A DNA stretch of 64,000 nucleotides from Daphnia pulex (GCF_021134715.1 NC_060019.1:10430001-10494000), one strand, 5' to 3'. Shown: positions 45,401 to 58,570, counted from the first letter of the stretch. Translations and numbers: made by a program. The notes: generated from the letters alone by a model not told the origin.

Positions 45401-46801
45401 CCATGGCTGTATTCAAATGTAAAACCTCAAGGCTAAGAGAAAGTCAGACCGGCTAACCTATCTTGCAGATTTTCTGTACACTTGATCATATTCCCGGAGA
45501 TGAAATCAAGCAGGTAAATTGATCTGACCGAAATGAAAAATTCGGTCAATAATCTAGGTTCCGAATTATTAAGATGTTCCTACGTGTACAACGGAGAAAG
45601 AAACAAAAAATAGGAAGAAGGGAGTGACCTGTTATACCTTGAACAACACAATTGTGCATGTTTCTAATTTTTGTAGGTCACCAAAAAAATTTTGAAATGC
45701 TGTACCTCATGTCTGATTGGTAGTTTTGAAATTAAAATAAATAAATAAAAATAAAAAAAAACTAAACGAGTGACCTCTTTTTGCATATGCCGTTGTTTCC
45801 CTTTCGGTCCACCACCGGGCGGGATGAAAGTTCCCAGACTAAAAGTCTTTCTCTCTTTTTATTTTTTTGTTTTGTTTTCTGACATGGGCACGTCCCGATG
45901 GAAATTCTTGGCAATCGGTTATCCGAAGGCCGTCTCGTCGGTCTCTCAAATGATCTTCCAGAGCGTCGTCTATATAAGGTTATACGTTAGCTATTATACT
46001 ATTTCTCTCTCTTTCTCTCTATCTTTCCTATGCCTTTACAACGTTATGTCTATAGGCTCTTTCATTCAAAAAACAGAAATAACCCACAAAAAGGGAGAAA
46101 AGTGTTTGGGTGGCCGTGAAACGAATCAACCCCTCGAGCAATTGGGGCTCACGATAAAGGAAAACATACGGGATTAACTGCCTTGTACACATTTAATAGT
46201 TTTGAAACGAGCTAATGACCAGAGGATTCCAAAAATAACTTTTCCCAATCATGCCATTGGTAAATGCAAATTTGTTGAAATATTTCGTTATGGCCTTTCG
46301 ACAGGCGAATGTTTAGCGCAAACGACTAAATTTGACCCACTTTGAAAAATAAAAAAATATCCCAAAAAAAAATGAGAGCGGCGGTAAAGTATGAGGCAAC
46401 CGGATACGTCCCACTTCTTTTTTTCTTTCTCTCGGATGCCTTTCCCCAAAATCGCCGGATTACCTGTTCCTCTTACACAGACACATTACGCCCAGGCGGC
46501 TAAGCTTAGCATTCCGACCTACATAGTGTATAACTTGTAATTGACTTGTTTTCATCAAATAACCCTGAATTTTCCTCCCCTCCCACCCAACTCCTTCTAC
46601 AGAATATGTCCGGGTGAAAGTGTGAATCCATCCAGTCTAGTTCGAGGTGAACTGCTGGATGGATGCGATAAGCCAAACAACAAAAAGAGAGAATGAAACA
46701 CTTACGGGGGCGAAGGACAATTGCCGATGGCTTAACACTCTGTAGGTACACCTGTGACTTGATAAGCTTCTACTATTCAAATGACAGTGCACACCTTGCA
46801 G
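42479..46801. other. Candidate intron / intergenic region
   Basis: More than 4 kb with no exon I can support. It holds A/T- and C/T-rich low-complexity DNA, GA repeats near 44178-44190, a C run near 45015-45027 and a CT microsatellite near 45331-45350. Open frames on both strands at 42970-44365 are composition artefacts. A TATATAAGG box at 45971-45979 stands alone. Confidence 0.5.
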
Positions 46802-46914
46802 GTGAAGGCTAATAATCTAGCCAAGAAGCTCAAGACTCCTCCTACACCTCCTACACTCGAAGAAATGCTGATGGGGAAAAGGTTTCTCCCCCCCGACGAA
46901 GAGTTCACTGCCAG
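46802..46914 (+). CDS. Candidate second coding exon of the long phosphatase isoform
   Basis: Preceded by a CTTGCAG acceptor and followed by a GTGATT donor. It encodes VKANNLAKKLKTPPTPPTLE and then EMLMGKRFLPPDEEFTA with a phase-2 end. Amino-acid composition is clearly protein-like (Lys/Pro/Glu-rich). Splicing to 50177 would create an in-frame Ser codon and continue through LRANW into the Met used as start by the short isoform. Supporting evidence is phase and composition only; no homologue is recognised. Confidence 0.45.
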
Positions 46915-49900
46915 GTGATTAAACAACTGTTGTTACGTCAGCACCCGCAATTAGTACCTCCGACCATCACAAAACAGCAATGTCACCGATGACGTGCACC
47001 TCTACCACATTGTACAGACATGGCGTCATTTTTAATCGGCGGGAAAAAATAAAAAGCGAAATCACATAATATTGGGGATGCGTCCGAATTCGAGGGGAAT
47101 TATCACGACAGGCGGAATGGACGAGGGGAGGACAACGGAAAGGTGGTCTTATGCCTGGAAGGTATCCCCCCGTAACTCCGTACACGGATGTGACCGCAAG
47201 AGAGGAAACGGTCACGCACGGCGAACGCGGGAATCAAGTGCGCAACGGACAGGTGAGGCAACAAATTATTCTTATTTTATTTTTTAAAAACAAAACTTCT
47301 TGGTTATTATCCCAAGACGGATTCACGTGTCGAATTGCAGGCGAAATCCAATCATTAATAAACAGACACGACAGGGTCGAGGTGAAAGTCGTTTTCTCTC
47401 GCGGCGACCTACAAAATGAACGACAGAAATTCGGACGTCGATTGCACATCGGTTCACTGCGTGAACAGCGTTGCTATACAAGATATGCGCACGGCCTACA
47501 TAGGACACGGTAAGTAGCCCACAGAACTGACACCGCTATTGTGTGAGCCAAGTTTAAGGTCGCCCTTCTACGTTGTTGAATAGAAAAAAAACTTTTCTTT
47601 CTCTTGAATACAATGTCTCTTTCTCTTTTCCCCTTGATTGTCAGGTATAAATTGTTGAAACAACACGGAAAATCCAGTTCTGAATGATGGGAAATGATAT
47701 TCGTTCATCGCCATTGAATGTTTAAACGAACGAAACGGTTTTTACAATTGAGAAAAGAAGATGAATCGTAAAAGTTGATGGCATCACTCACAAATATATT
47801 GTTCTATTTCTCTTCCGCCTCACCAAAGTTACGTTGTAAAGAAAAATGTAACGGAGTCAGTTCACCGAAAAAAAACATTCTAATTCAAAACACGCCGACC
47901 GGTTTGTGCCAGACGAAGAGAATGAATGAAAAATGTCAATCGAGTTTCTATTTACTGCCGTCAACTTTAGAGCAACAAAATCAAATCAAACTCACTAAAA
48001 GTATGCCTTTCATCAAAAGAAGCCGAGGGAGATCTTTTACACTTTCACCATTCGGAATCAAAAAAATTCTAGACGATTTCTTAATTTCTATGCATGAAAT
48101 CAGGTCCAATGTTAACTTGAAATTAACAAATTTTTTTCTCTCTCTCTTTCCAAACACCACCCGACCACCGGTCACTCCACAACTTTCTCTCGAATCCAAT
48201 TTGCATATCAAGAATTAATCGAATTTGCCAGCCAGTTCTTTCATATAAGCACACCTACATTTTTTCAAGGGAATTGGGAAAATCTAAAATTTTTTTTTAC
48301 ATTTTCTTCGAATGATTCCAAAGAAAAGATAAATAACTATAATCAAGATATCGTTGATCAATCTACAACTGCATTTTTTTTCGTCAAATATAATTGAGCT
48401 TTGAGGGAGTCGGGTGTACAAAACAGAACGTTAAAAGAAAAAGAAAAAAAACTTCCTGGTGATCAACTTTGGAAAGATAGCTCCGAGGCTCCTTCTAGCC
48501 TCAAAGACGGCGTGACCTAGTTACCTACAGGTTTGATTCTAGTGCCCATCGTTTTCACTGTGTGTTTGTTTTCTTCTTTCATTGTAATTTTTTTTTGTCT
48601 TTGACGAAACAGGCTTTGTGCAAACAAAATTTCGTATTTTAAACCAAAGTTTGTGGGTTTTCTGAGCTTCAAATAGAAACTAAGTAAACATTTGTGAATG
48701 ATTTGACACTTGACGAAACTGTAAATCAGATGCGAAAATCTAATCACAGGTGAAGACTTTTTCAAGAAAAATGGGAGGCAAAGATAACTGTAATGCAGGT
48801 TCAGAACCTCTTTCCGAATTCGGGGTCAAACGGATCAAATAAAGACGGAAAATATTCATTCGCCCCAAAGGCAAATCTTCATTTAACCTTAAAAACGAAA
48901 AGAGCTTCTGCATACCTCATGGAATTTGACCGGTCTTCCCAAGTTTCGTCAAGATGTGTTTGCTGGTTTTTTTTTCTTTTCTTTTCCCGAACGGTGGTCA
49001 TTCTATCTATACCCCTTTTACTCCCGAATTTTAATGATTATTACGCTAGATGGAAGCACATTCAGAAGAATGTTAGGGGCGTACCTCAATTCCTCAACCG
49101 GTTTCTTAACTTGTTTCGTTCGATTACCTTTTAAATAGCAACTATTTTCGTTCACATCGGAAATGCATCACTCTTTGAGATACTAATTGGTACATAAATA
49201 TTACCTACTTGTATTGGGTAGTTTCCTTGGACGAGTCAGTGGCCTGGCAGCGTGAACGAGGTAGAAGAGACACAACGACACGACACGAAGAAGTAAAATC
49301 AATACGAGCCAATTTGCCGGTCAGATGCAGACTGAGTTACCAGCCGTTTTCTTGGTAGAGGTAGGGGCTAAATAACCGTAGAGAGACACAGGGTAGGGTT
49401 GGCGCGCTGACTTCCACTGAAGCCTCCTCTTCCTCGCTACACTTTTCGGTGAGGTCAGCGAACTTTTTGGGGGGTTTTTATTTCCACTTCTCGACCGGCG
49501 TGTCCTCACGATTCTTTCTAAAAACATGACAAATGAAAAATATTCACGAATGAAATTTGGCAGACAAAATCAATTATATATTCAACGGAATTGTCTGATA
49601 AAAATCGAGCGATTCCATTTCAGAAGTAGAGAAATGTGGACTGGCAATGCCGATTTCCTGGGGAGTTGTTGGTGGGGGGAAAAAAGACATTGTGGCCCGA
49701 GGGGTTGCAGTCAGATTATCATCTTCTGCTCGCCATTTGTTTACTTCCCCGTTCGACAGGTCCTGTTGAGACAAGAGACTTGTGAATCGAGGAGAACAAT
49801 AAGCTCAAATCTCATTAATAATCAGCCTATGTGACTCTAATTAGGGTTAGCAGTTTAAGGGAGACGGCGGCTTTCCCGGCACATCGTGTGCGGTGGCCAT

Positions 49901-50176
49901 TGTGTGAGATGAAAGTGGTTACGCGCGTACGCAACTCACAGGCGCAACTGGCAGTACGCAAAGTGAACCTTGGAATTCATTCATAAGCTGTTCCATTCAC
50001 TCGCTGCTCACCCTTCCCACCCAAAACAATCCGTTCCGGCCAAAGCCATTCTTAAAACTGTAGAACGGCCGCCGAGATTTCATTCTCCACTTACCTGATA
50101 ACAGTGCCAAGGGTATGTTATTTATTATCTCTTGATTTCAATGCCAGATTTTCATGTTTATTTGTTTTCGACACAG
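46915..50176. other. Candidate intron with possible alternative first exons
   Basis: Contains a possible non-coding or short-coding exon 47340-47509 (acceptor AATTGCAG, donor GGTAAGT) with an ATG at 47416, plus an apparent 5' leader exon ending at 50111 before GGTATGTT. The GC-rich stretch 47060-47510 may be a promoter. Nothing else is supported; other frames (47775-48218, 48793-49134, 49526-49834) are AT-rich noise. Confidence 0.4.
50040..50112 (+). other. 5' leader exon of the short phosphatase isoform
   Basis: The sequence ends GTGCCAAGG followed by GTATGTTATT (donor) and is joined to the acceptor GACACAG at 50176. In the spliced message the frame of the 50193 ATG is preceded by in-frame TGA TAA, which fixes 50193 as the start for this transcript. 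The 5' boundary of the exon is not determinable. Confidence 0.45.
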
Positions 50177-50192
50177 CTTGCGAGCAAACTGG

Positions 50193-52872
50193 ATGGAATC
50201 TGCACACAATCGGCAGAGTTTGAACAAACCAGACACTGGTTATGATCATGCTCCCCACTTGATAACCGGCACAATATCTGCCCAACTTCTCTCTACTTCA
50301 TCATCTGCTTCCATGGTAGACTCAAACAATGAACCTCAAGCCCTCTTCACCGAAGGGAGTCTACAAGAAGACCATGGGCTCGACCAGTTCATCACCACTC
50401 TTATCGAAAACCACATTTGGTTGATTGGGGTTTTAACGGGAATCATCATCATCCTAGTAGTGCTCAGTTGCTCTCTCAGAAGTAACTACTTTCAAGAAAA
50501 CTACTTCTTTACCAGGGCCAAAGAATGGGTGCATCTGCCTTTGCTGCAGCAGTCTGGCCAGGACTCGCTGCTGACAGCAGAGAATGGAGCAAATCCCAAC
50601 AATGTCCCCGTCAGTGAACCTGAGCCTCAGTTGACTCCTACTCCTGCTCAACATGCTGACCTGTGCTCCTGGGTCTCGGAAACGAGTCCAGACGAACGAC
50701 AAACTAAAAGGAAGTCATCTTGGAACGAAGCTGAACTCAACAATCAACACAATTTGACATCAGCTGTTGATATGTCGACACTGTTATTGACGGAAACGAG
50801 CCCTGAGCAACCAGAGTTTCCAGTTCAGCCAACAACACCTAAGAGTCCTTCTTGTGACTCAAATTTGGATTCGCTCAGAAATAGTTTCAAGGCCCAAAAG
50901 AACCATTTTGTCTTCAATGCCGACATTTTCCTGACCAAGTCGGAGAGTTTAGACGAAGCTCACAGTCGATCTCAGCCCCGCGAAAAGTGTTTTAAAACCA
51001 ATCGAAGTGTCGACGAAATCCTGTCACGACAGGACGATAACCAGACCGATTCACAGTCACTCGATCAGCAACATACGAGCACATCCAGCATTCCTTGCAC
51101 CCCGTTAAAATGCCGAAAATTGCAAGAAAGACGTGGCTCAAATCATTCTTTGACCATCGCCGTCAGCAAGCCAGCCGAAACAAATATTTTGCCGACTGTC
51201 GTCACACCAAGAGAGTGGTTGGTTTTACTGCAAACATTCTTTATGGTTGGAATTTTCATTTTTTATTATTTTTATTACAGCTCGGCGGCGCAATTTCTTT
51301 TGACAGCAGGTAATTGCATGGATCGTCGACAACTTCAATCTTGTCTCAAAGATGTCAAAGCTCTGCACGCCGAATTCTGGTCGATCCCGACCAACGCAAC
51401 TGAGCTCTGCGAACAAGTTTCGGGTTGTTCCATGAAAAATCGCTACCGTTACGTCTTACCCAACCCTCAAAGTCGTGTCAAACTTCCCTTACTGACGGAT
51501 GCCTCTGACCTTGCCAGCACTTACATCAACGCCAATTACGTCAGAGTAAGAATAGAGGAGCCTTTTTCCCCAAAATCAAATTTGCATGCTAATGAGATTT
51601 GTGCATTTTTCAGGCAGAAAATGGGGACGCCCGCGCTTACATCGCTACTCAGGGACCATTAGATAATACCATCAACGATTTTTGGTTGATGGTGTGGGCA
51701 GAACGTGCGCCAGCCATCGTCATGATCACAAAGTTGGTGGAATCAGGAAAAGCCAAGTGCGAGCCCTATCTTCCAGATGGCGAAACGGGTCGCTATGGCG
51801 ATGTTATCGTCAGCCAAGAGTCAATATCTGAGACTTCCGGCTGCACTGTGCGACAGCTGTCACTAAAGGTCTGTCTTGAACATGCCCCAGATAACAAACA
51901 AAAAAATAGATTGGACTGATTTCGGGTTTTTTAAATATCTAGCGGGAAGGAGAAGAAGAAATTCATCGCACCGTTCACTATTGGTATTGCGACTGGCCGG
52001 ACCACAAAACGCCAGACAATCCGCGCACCTTAGTGGATTTGGCCGTAACTATCGAATCTCTTCGACGGGGAAGCAACTGTCTTCTCCTGTCGTCTCCACT
52101 TTCGTCATCGCCTCCAATCGAGTACGAACGAAATGACTTTTTTTTTCCTCATTACATTTTTTCTAATTTATTTTTCGTCTGTTGGCGGACGGATTCAGAT
52201 CGGGACCTATTGTCGTACACTGCAGCGCGGGAGTGGGCCGTACCGGCTGCTTCATTGCCATTTGCCAAGGTCTAAGTCAACTCTTAGCCGAAGGCAAAGT
52301 CGACATCCTTGGGATTGTTTGTTCCCTGCGCTGTGACAGGTAATTTAGCGAGACGTGCTTCACCATCAGTTTACTCTCTTCAAGCTTTTCCTTCCTATTT
52401 TTACTTTCTTTCTTCCACCGGGGCTTTGCGCTTTATATTTGCCCAAGGCCTTGTACGAGGAACTTGACAACTGATTACTTTCGCTTTTCCAAGTAGACGA
52501 TAAAATGTTTTCCCACATACAACGATATCATCAGCTGGATTCTTTTTTTTTTCTCCTTCTTTTTACGTTTGTTATATTTCTTCTTCTTATTTTTTTCCCC
52601 TTCCTTCCGTCCTGTTATTATCATTATTATTATTATTGTCGGGAGCAATCGCCACCAGCTGACGACACACAACTGCAATCATTACGACCGCACAACAATA
52701 ACCGTTTTCTTTTTTTTCTTCTTTTATGTGGCTGGCTCGAATCCGTCATTCTTTTATTACGGATCGTGTGCGTAGGGGAGGAATGGTTCAGACGGCGGAA
52801 CAGTACGAGTTTATTCACCGCGGCCTGTGCCTCTTTGAGAGAAGCACTCTCTCCGATTACGCCGGCGACTAA
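50193..52872 (+). CDS. Ptp-ER: KIM-containing protein tyrosine phosphatase (PTPRR/STEP/HePTP family)
   Basis: Six coding exons: 50193-51217, 51281-51545, 51614-51868, 51943-52121, 52199-52339, 52776-52872; 653 residues. One membrane segment ([19 protein letters not shown], about 75-93) is followed by a long polar region. Next comes the kinase interaction motif [13 protein letters not shown] (310-322), nearly identical to vertebrate members, and a TPRE...[11 protein letters not shown] kinase-specificity segment. The single catalytic domain has [31 protein letters not shown] (533-535), [12 protein letters not shown] (Cys583 nucleophile, Arg589) and the Q-loop [12 protein letters not shown] (623-634). 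All catalytic residues are present. Family knowledge: these enzymes bind and dephosphorylate ERK/p38 kinases; phosphorylation of the Ser in RRGS releases the kinase. PTP-ER is the fly member acting on ERK. The intron at 51218-51280 is discussed in findings. The last intron is long (436 nt) and low-complexity. Confidence 0.93.
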
Positions 52873-54142
52873 TGGTCCACCGCCAGTCCCAAAACTCTAC
52901 AAGGCAACTCTCGGCAAAAATGAAAGAAAAGGAAGTTGTTTTTTTTCTTTTTCTTTTTACAATATGCTCCCCCCACTATTACTCGTAGCAAAAAATAGCA
53001 CAACAACAACAACAAAACGAAGGCAAATCCCCTTCGCTTTCACCCGCAATCGTGTGCTGTAGCACACAGGTAACAAATGATTCTTGTCGGAAATATTGAT
53101 GTATTATTGCGAGACTATGCACGCCCCCCTCCTCGCTTCATTCTACAAATAACAAGAGTGCAACAACATCTAGAATTGATTCTACTCTTGAAACCACAAC
53201 GGGGCTCCCGTTTTATTTCGTTTGGGCTCAAAGAGGAGCCGTACCTGAATGCAACACAAAAACAATCCGCCAACTGCCCACCGCTTCGCCCTAATTTTCC
53301 AACAAATTTGTCAAACGGGTTCAAAACAAGTTTCGATATTAGAAGATGAAGGCCATGACGACTCGATATTAGTTGATCAAGTGAAAACAAGTAGGAAAAT
53401 CAACACGTCAAATTCGAGTTTTAGTGCAAAACCGGAAAGATATGTCAATATGGACATGTCTCTCTTAATTTCTATCCTATATTTTTTTTTAAGTTGTTCC
53501 TAATTTTGTCTATCCACCGCACTGTTATTATTATCCGTGTTTCTTTTTTCTGAGCCAATTATTTTGCTTCATCGAAGAAAAAAGAAAAATGTTTTTGGTA
53601 GATCTCACTGCGATGAATCTGCGTGCCGATTTGAAGAATGCGCCCCATCACCCTATCGAGGGGGTAGTAACTATAGTAGATTTCTCCTCCTCAATTTCGT
53701 TGTTTGTTATTTCATTTTTCTCGATTGTTTTTCTAGTTTCTTTTTATCAAGTATTACCTTCTTCTTTATTCAGAAACAACAAAAAAAAAAACATAATAGA
53801 AAAAAATGCAAAAATGTCTTGGTATCTTTCCCGCCCTGTCACGTAAAAAACTATTCAACATGGCTAGTGATTTTGTGTAATAATTGGGAGCAACGTTTGT
53901 GTCTGTACCCTGCGCCACTCTTCTTTGCCTCTGCTCTTTTTAGCTGCTGTTGCTTAGAATCTGTGTGTGTGTGATTATGTGTACATGTGGCATATCGATT
54001 GCGTTATAATGTCGCGCTGCTCTGTCCCGCTCTCTCTCCTTCTCGGCAAACATGAAACGATGATCTTGTTACATGTTCTTTATCCAAACAAGAATATAAA
54101 TATATATATATATATTATAAACGCATAACAAAAACGAATAAA
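52873..54142 (+). other. Probable long 3' UTR of the phosphatase gene
   Basis: No supportable coding exon occurs between the stop at 52870-52872 and an AATAAA signal at 54137-54142. The region is T-rich with several short frames (53537-53974) that are composition artefacts. Whether the transcript really extends this far is inference. Confidence 0.4.
54137..54142 (+). terminator. AATAAA polyadenylation signal
   Basis: A canonical hexamer about 1.27 kb downstream of the phosphatase stop, just after a TA dinucleotide repeat (54100-54116). Other signals upstream cannot be excluded. Confidence 0.35.
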
Positions 54143-56838
54143 TCGATATCGGTATTAAAAGAAAAGAAGAAATCTTTTGTTTCTCGTCCGTGTCAAGAAA
54201 ACGCAACACTCCCGTGTTTGTCGCACGTCTTGCGACGTGGTGTTTTTTCTTCCAAGGGTGGGTGGGTGGGGAGAAAGGAGTTAGCTATTTATTTATTTAA
54301 ATATTCCAGTCTCGTCAAGTCACTCGCTCCTGAAAAGAGGTCCTCTCCCTTGGAGCAGTAGAACGAGCTTATGCAAAGTTCGGATGCAAAGCGGGAGCGA
54401 AACGAGGCAACGCATACGAGCGCTTTTCGATTCGAAATTTCGTTAGCTTTAATGACGAAAAAGGGTCTTCTTCACCCGCCACCAAACATCCTCCAACTTG
54501 AATGCTAATGAGGCGCGAACTAAACACAACCAGGCAAAACCACAACCACCAACCAACCAACCGAATCTTCTTCTTTCTTTCTTTTTCTCCTCCGCCATTT
54601 TTCGTGAAGAAACAGCTGGTGCCACTAGCTGATGTCGCGCGTGAACGTTCGTTTCCATCGCCTTTCCCCCCCGCCGGTAATGAGGACCTCACACACACAG
54701 AGGTTCTCCTCTACCAAATAAACATATACAAAGCGCCTATTGATTTCTGTTGAACATTTTTTTCCCCCCTTCGTTATATATGACGAACGACGGCTGGTAA
54801 GAAAACGACAAATCCATAAAGACAAAAGAATCTTGATCATAAAAGAGAGAGAAAAAAAAGCTCGTCGATCCCTCCTACGGGTTTCTCTCTGTACGTTTTT
54901 CCCGACCGGTGTGCAAGGGCGATGACATGCGACTTTGTGAGTCACGCAAAGAATAGGCGTTCTGATTTCCAGTGATGAATAATGGAGAGCTATGCCATAC
55001 GTACAAGAAAATAACAGACTTGCGCACAGGATTATATCAAAAAGATGTGTGCTGCTGCTGCTGCCAAAAAATAGAGGAGATCCCCGACTATATACACACA
55101 CATCCACTAAAGTAGCAAATCGAGTTTGCTGGGCAGGACGCAGTGATGAGGCATTTGTGTGATGATTTGAGGAGGCGAGGGCGGAAATCAAGCGTCAGCC
55201 AGGCGCGGGCTTACATCATTAGACTGCCGACACCTTGCACACGAGGCCGTCTTCCAGCGTCTCCGATACCGGAAACAAACGGGAACCCATCTCTTGATAC
55301 AACTCCCGAAAAAGAAACAAAAATCAGAAATATAAAAAAAGGGAAACAAACGGAGGAAGGATCTTGGCTCACACAAAAAGAAGAAAGGGGGAAAAAAGAA
55401 GAGCTAGGAGGGGAGAATGGATGGATCAATGCCTTTATATATACACACATATATATATATATAGATCCAGAAGCATCGCAGTCTAGAGAGAGAGGAGATC
55501 AAAAGGATTTCGGAGAGAGAGAGACAGAGCCTTACGTGGTGCGTGAGAGCTCGTCGGCACCGCATTAGATTTGAATATAATCAATGATGTACAATCGAAT
55601 CAGGGAGCTTTTCGCGGCTGCCATCACCACCAAAGCGAAATGAAGAAAATTCCTAAAACCTCTTTCGTCTTCTTTTCTTTTCTTGTCTTATCAAAGTCTA
55701 TATCCGCCCCGCCATCGTTTCGGGCATGTGAATAAACGCCAGAGCCCGACAGGCAAAAGATCCTTTTTCATAAAACATGAGCCTCAGATAGAGACACAGA
55801 GTTGCCTATATAGGGCCCGCCTCACCAACCAACCAACCAACCGTTTCTTCAAAACAGAAATTAAAAAAAAAGGAAAAAGTGTTAAAATATTTAAGGCTCA
55901 CTTTCTTCGCTCCCGTTTTATAAGCGTTGGGCCCTTTGAAGTCAAACTATAAAGGAATAGCTTAAAAAGTTGGGAGCTGATATCATAGGCTCATAGCCCA
56001 CCCCTTCTCTCTTTTAACTTGAATTTTGTAATAGCTTTTTAAACGGCAACGTTGTTACAGCAGCAGCAGCATCAACATGGCAAATAAGACCAGAGTCGTG
56101 ACTAATGAAACTAAAGTGCGTTCCATTCCATTTCCAATTTGATAACGGGGACCCTCTCTGTAAAAGCTCTGCGCGTATGCAATAGGTTGGATGGTCTGCC
56201 CTGTACCACCAGCACTTTAATGTAGTGCAATCGAATTGCAAATCTAAAAAGAAAAAAAAGGAATTATACGAACTGGAGAGCTGAGAGAGAAAGAAAAACT
56301 TTTCCCCCATTGGTTGTAAGAAGAAGAGAGATGGATCGCATCATGGGGGAATATATATAGTACTAAAAGGGGGAAAAAGAGCTGGGCGAAAGGTTTTCCC
56401 TGCATCCGCGGCTTGATCATTCCGGATTAGGTATTATAACGAGACAGGTTGACGGATGAGACACATACAAAGCGGATGGGAAGTGGGTGGAGGAGACCAG
56501 CCCCCAAAAAAGGGCCAGACAGTGGCTCGGGAAAAAGAAGAAAAACCCAACAGCACGAGGAAGAAGAGCCAAGAAAAATGAGAAAAACTCACGCACAAAA
56601 CAAACAAAAGAGTCTATATAGACTATAGATATATATACAGAGAAGCGGGAGCGGGAGCAGCAGCAGCAGCAGCCGCTCTGTTGGGAAATAATGGCTTTAT
56701 ATATCGTAAATGGATCCTGCCGGGCATCAGGATCTCTTGTTGTTCCTCCGCTGCGATGCCCAGGGTATCCAGTGGCACAAGCATTGTTAGGCAAGGCATC
56801 CCATTAAAGCTCCCAGTCTGTTTGTGTGCAATATTATA

Positions 56839-56859
56839 TGTGTGTGTGTGTGTGTGTGT
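56839..56859 (+). repeat. TG dinucleotide microsatellite
   Basis: About ten uninterrupted TG units. A likely polymorphic marker; no functional claim. Confidence 0.95.
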
Positions 56860-58570
56860 CTAATACCTCTAGAGATCATCAGCCAGTGTCTTGTCGATCT
56901 CATTTCCCCTCCACCAAACATCTCAAAGGAAATTCGAGACGATGATGGACGCGCCGCAGGGGGGGAAGCAGCAGTCCAGTCCGAAAAAGAAACTTGTAAA
57001 CATTTATTAAATGTTGCGCGTTAGCATTCGTTAACATCAGTCAGTGTCAATTTTCGTTTTTAGCCCAGAGACATATCCGTTGAGGAGCAATTTTCCCACC
57101 CACACGTGCAACTTTCGCTCTTTGGCCGCTAGGAGAATTCTTGGCCACCGAGTGAAATATGCGGCTCGATCAAAGCGATCGAATTTGAAATTCATAAATT
57201 ATTCACAGAGAGGGAGGGGACAACAACAACGACACACACACACACACACAAAACTTGGGAGGAGGGAGAAAAAACGATGCCGGTCCAGTGATGGTTTTCC
57301 CCATTTCAGTTATTGCTTTGCCTATATATATATTGCGCGCGTTCTAGGCCATTTCAGGAATAGAGAAATAAATCAAACGGCAAGTTTATGTTTCGTGGAG
57401 GAGCAAGTCACAGAAAGGCGAGCGATGGATAATTTACGGTAGGAGGAACTTCAACTTAATCATTCACGTTTTCAAAGGAAATAAATAAATTTTTTAAAAG
57501 TTATTGATTTAAGAACAAAAAGAAAACCCCCAGAAAAAACAAACCGAGAAAGAACCGAGGAGGTTTTGGTACTGCAATACGCCATAGAAAATATCAAAAG
57601 ATAATTTGACAGTCTGTCACTTGTACTTAGTGGTTTTTCAAGGCGAAAAATGTGGCGAATGGATATCCGATTAGCCGGGCTCAAACAAGTCCACACATCG
57701 TTCCCGGTAACACCGTCATTCACTATGTACAAGCGATTGGGTATACTAGGAGGGACTCGCGAGAAATGGCCCAGTTCAGAGTACACCATCATCAGCTCAA
57801 TCATGTAGGAGCAGCAATTGTCTATAATTCAATCCCTCCTCGGCAGGTTCCTAATGTCGATCCATTTTCCAGTTAGCCCATTTCCTTTATTACATTTTTA
57901 GAAGGTGAAAATCATGGCTGATATTAACTTGACCATCATTTGCGCATTATTCGTAGGTGTGTCGTTCCGAGAACCAAGTTTAGTCAAAAAATCAATTTGA
58001 ATTCTTCTCCCTCAGACGATCTGCCAAGGAGTTGTTTTTGCAGAGTTGCAGAGAAAGGAGCCAGAAATCTATTACGCAAACAAGGTTCACTTGTGCTATC
58101 GAGTTTTTCTTTTTAAAAAGCAAAATGTGCAAGGAGGGTGTGGTGAAGAGAAGCCTCGACGACTATGACTGATTGCTCCTCATTCAAAAACGTCGGCGTA
58201 CATTGGAGGGGGGGTGCTCCTTCCTGGACTTGAGCCTGTCAATGGCTGCGCTGAAATAGGTGGTGACAGTGGCCCAAAAAGGCCCAGGCCCTTTTTTTTA
58301 GATGGATGATGCCTCTCTCTCTCCCCCACCACCACGACGAAATCATAAGAGTGTAGACACACTCATCCGGGCGCGCAACATCCACTGGCTTCAGCTATAA
58401 AAACCCAGCCAGACATAATATGCACAAAACAGTAAAATAAAAAAATGAAACCTCAACTTTGATTCGTTCCAAATAGGATCTCCTAGGCCTCCTATCATCT
58501 GTAATATTGGCTGGCTTCTAGTATATCTACAGCCCCCCAGTCGAGCTGTGTGTGTGGTGTGGAACCGCCA

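Noticed and set aside
45893..45979. Possible coding exon starting MGTSRWKFLAIGYPK
   Set aside because: Composition is protein-like, but the only nearby donor (GTTATA) is poor and the end coincides with a TATATAAGG box. I could not link it to any other exon.
52730..52745. tRNA B-box-like GGCTCGAATCC
   Set aside because: No matching A-box or cloverleaf could be folded around it, and it lies within the phosphatase intron.
52505..53062. 185-codon plus-strand frame inside the phosphatase gene
   Set aside because: It runs through the last intron and last exon in the wrong frame. The T-rich intron is stop-poor by composition, and the exon frame with [12 protein letters not shown] is the real one.
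54625..55191. 188-codon minus-strand frame
   Set aside because: Composition follows CT/GA-rich sequence. Hydrophobic stretches reflect poly-pyrimidine runs and no homologous motif is visible.
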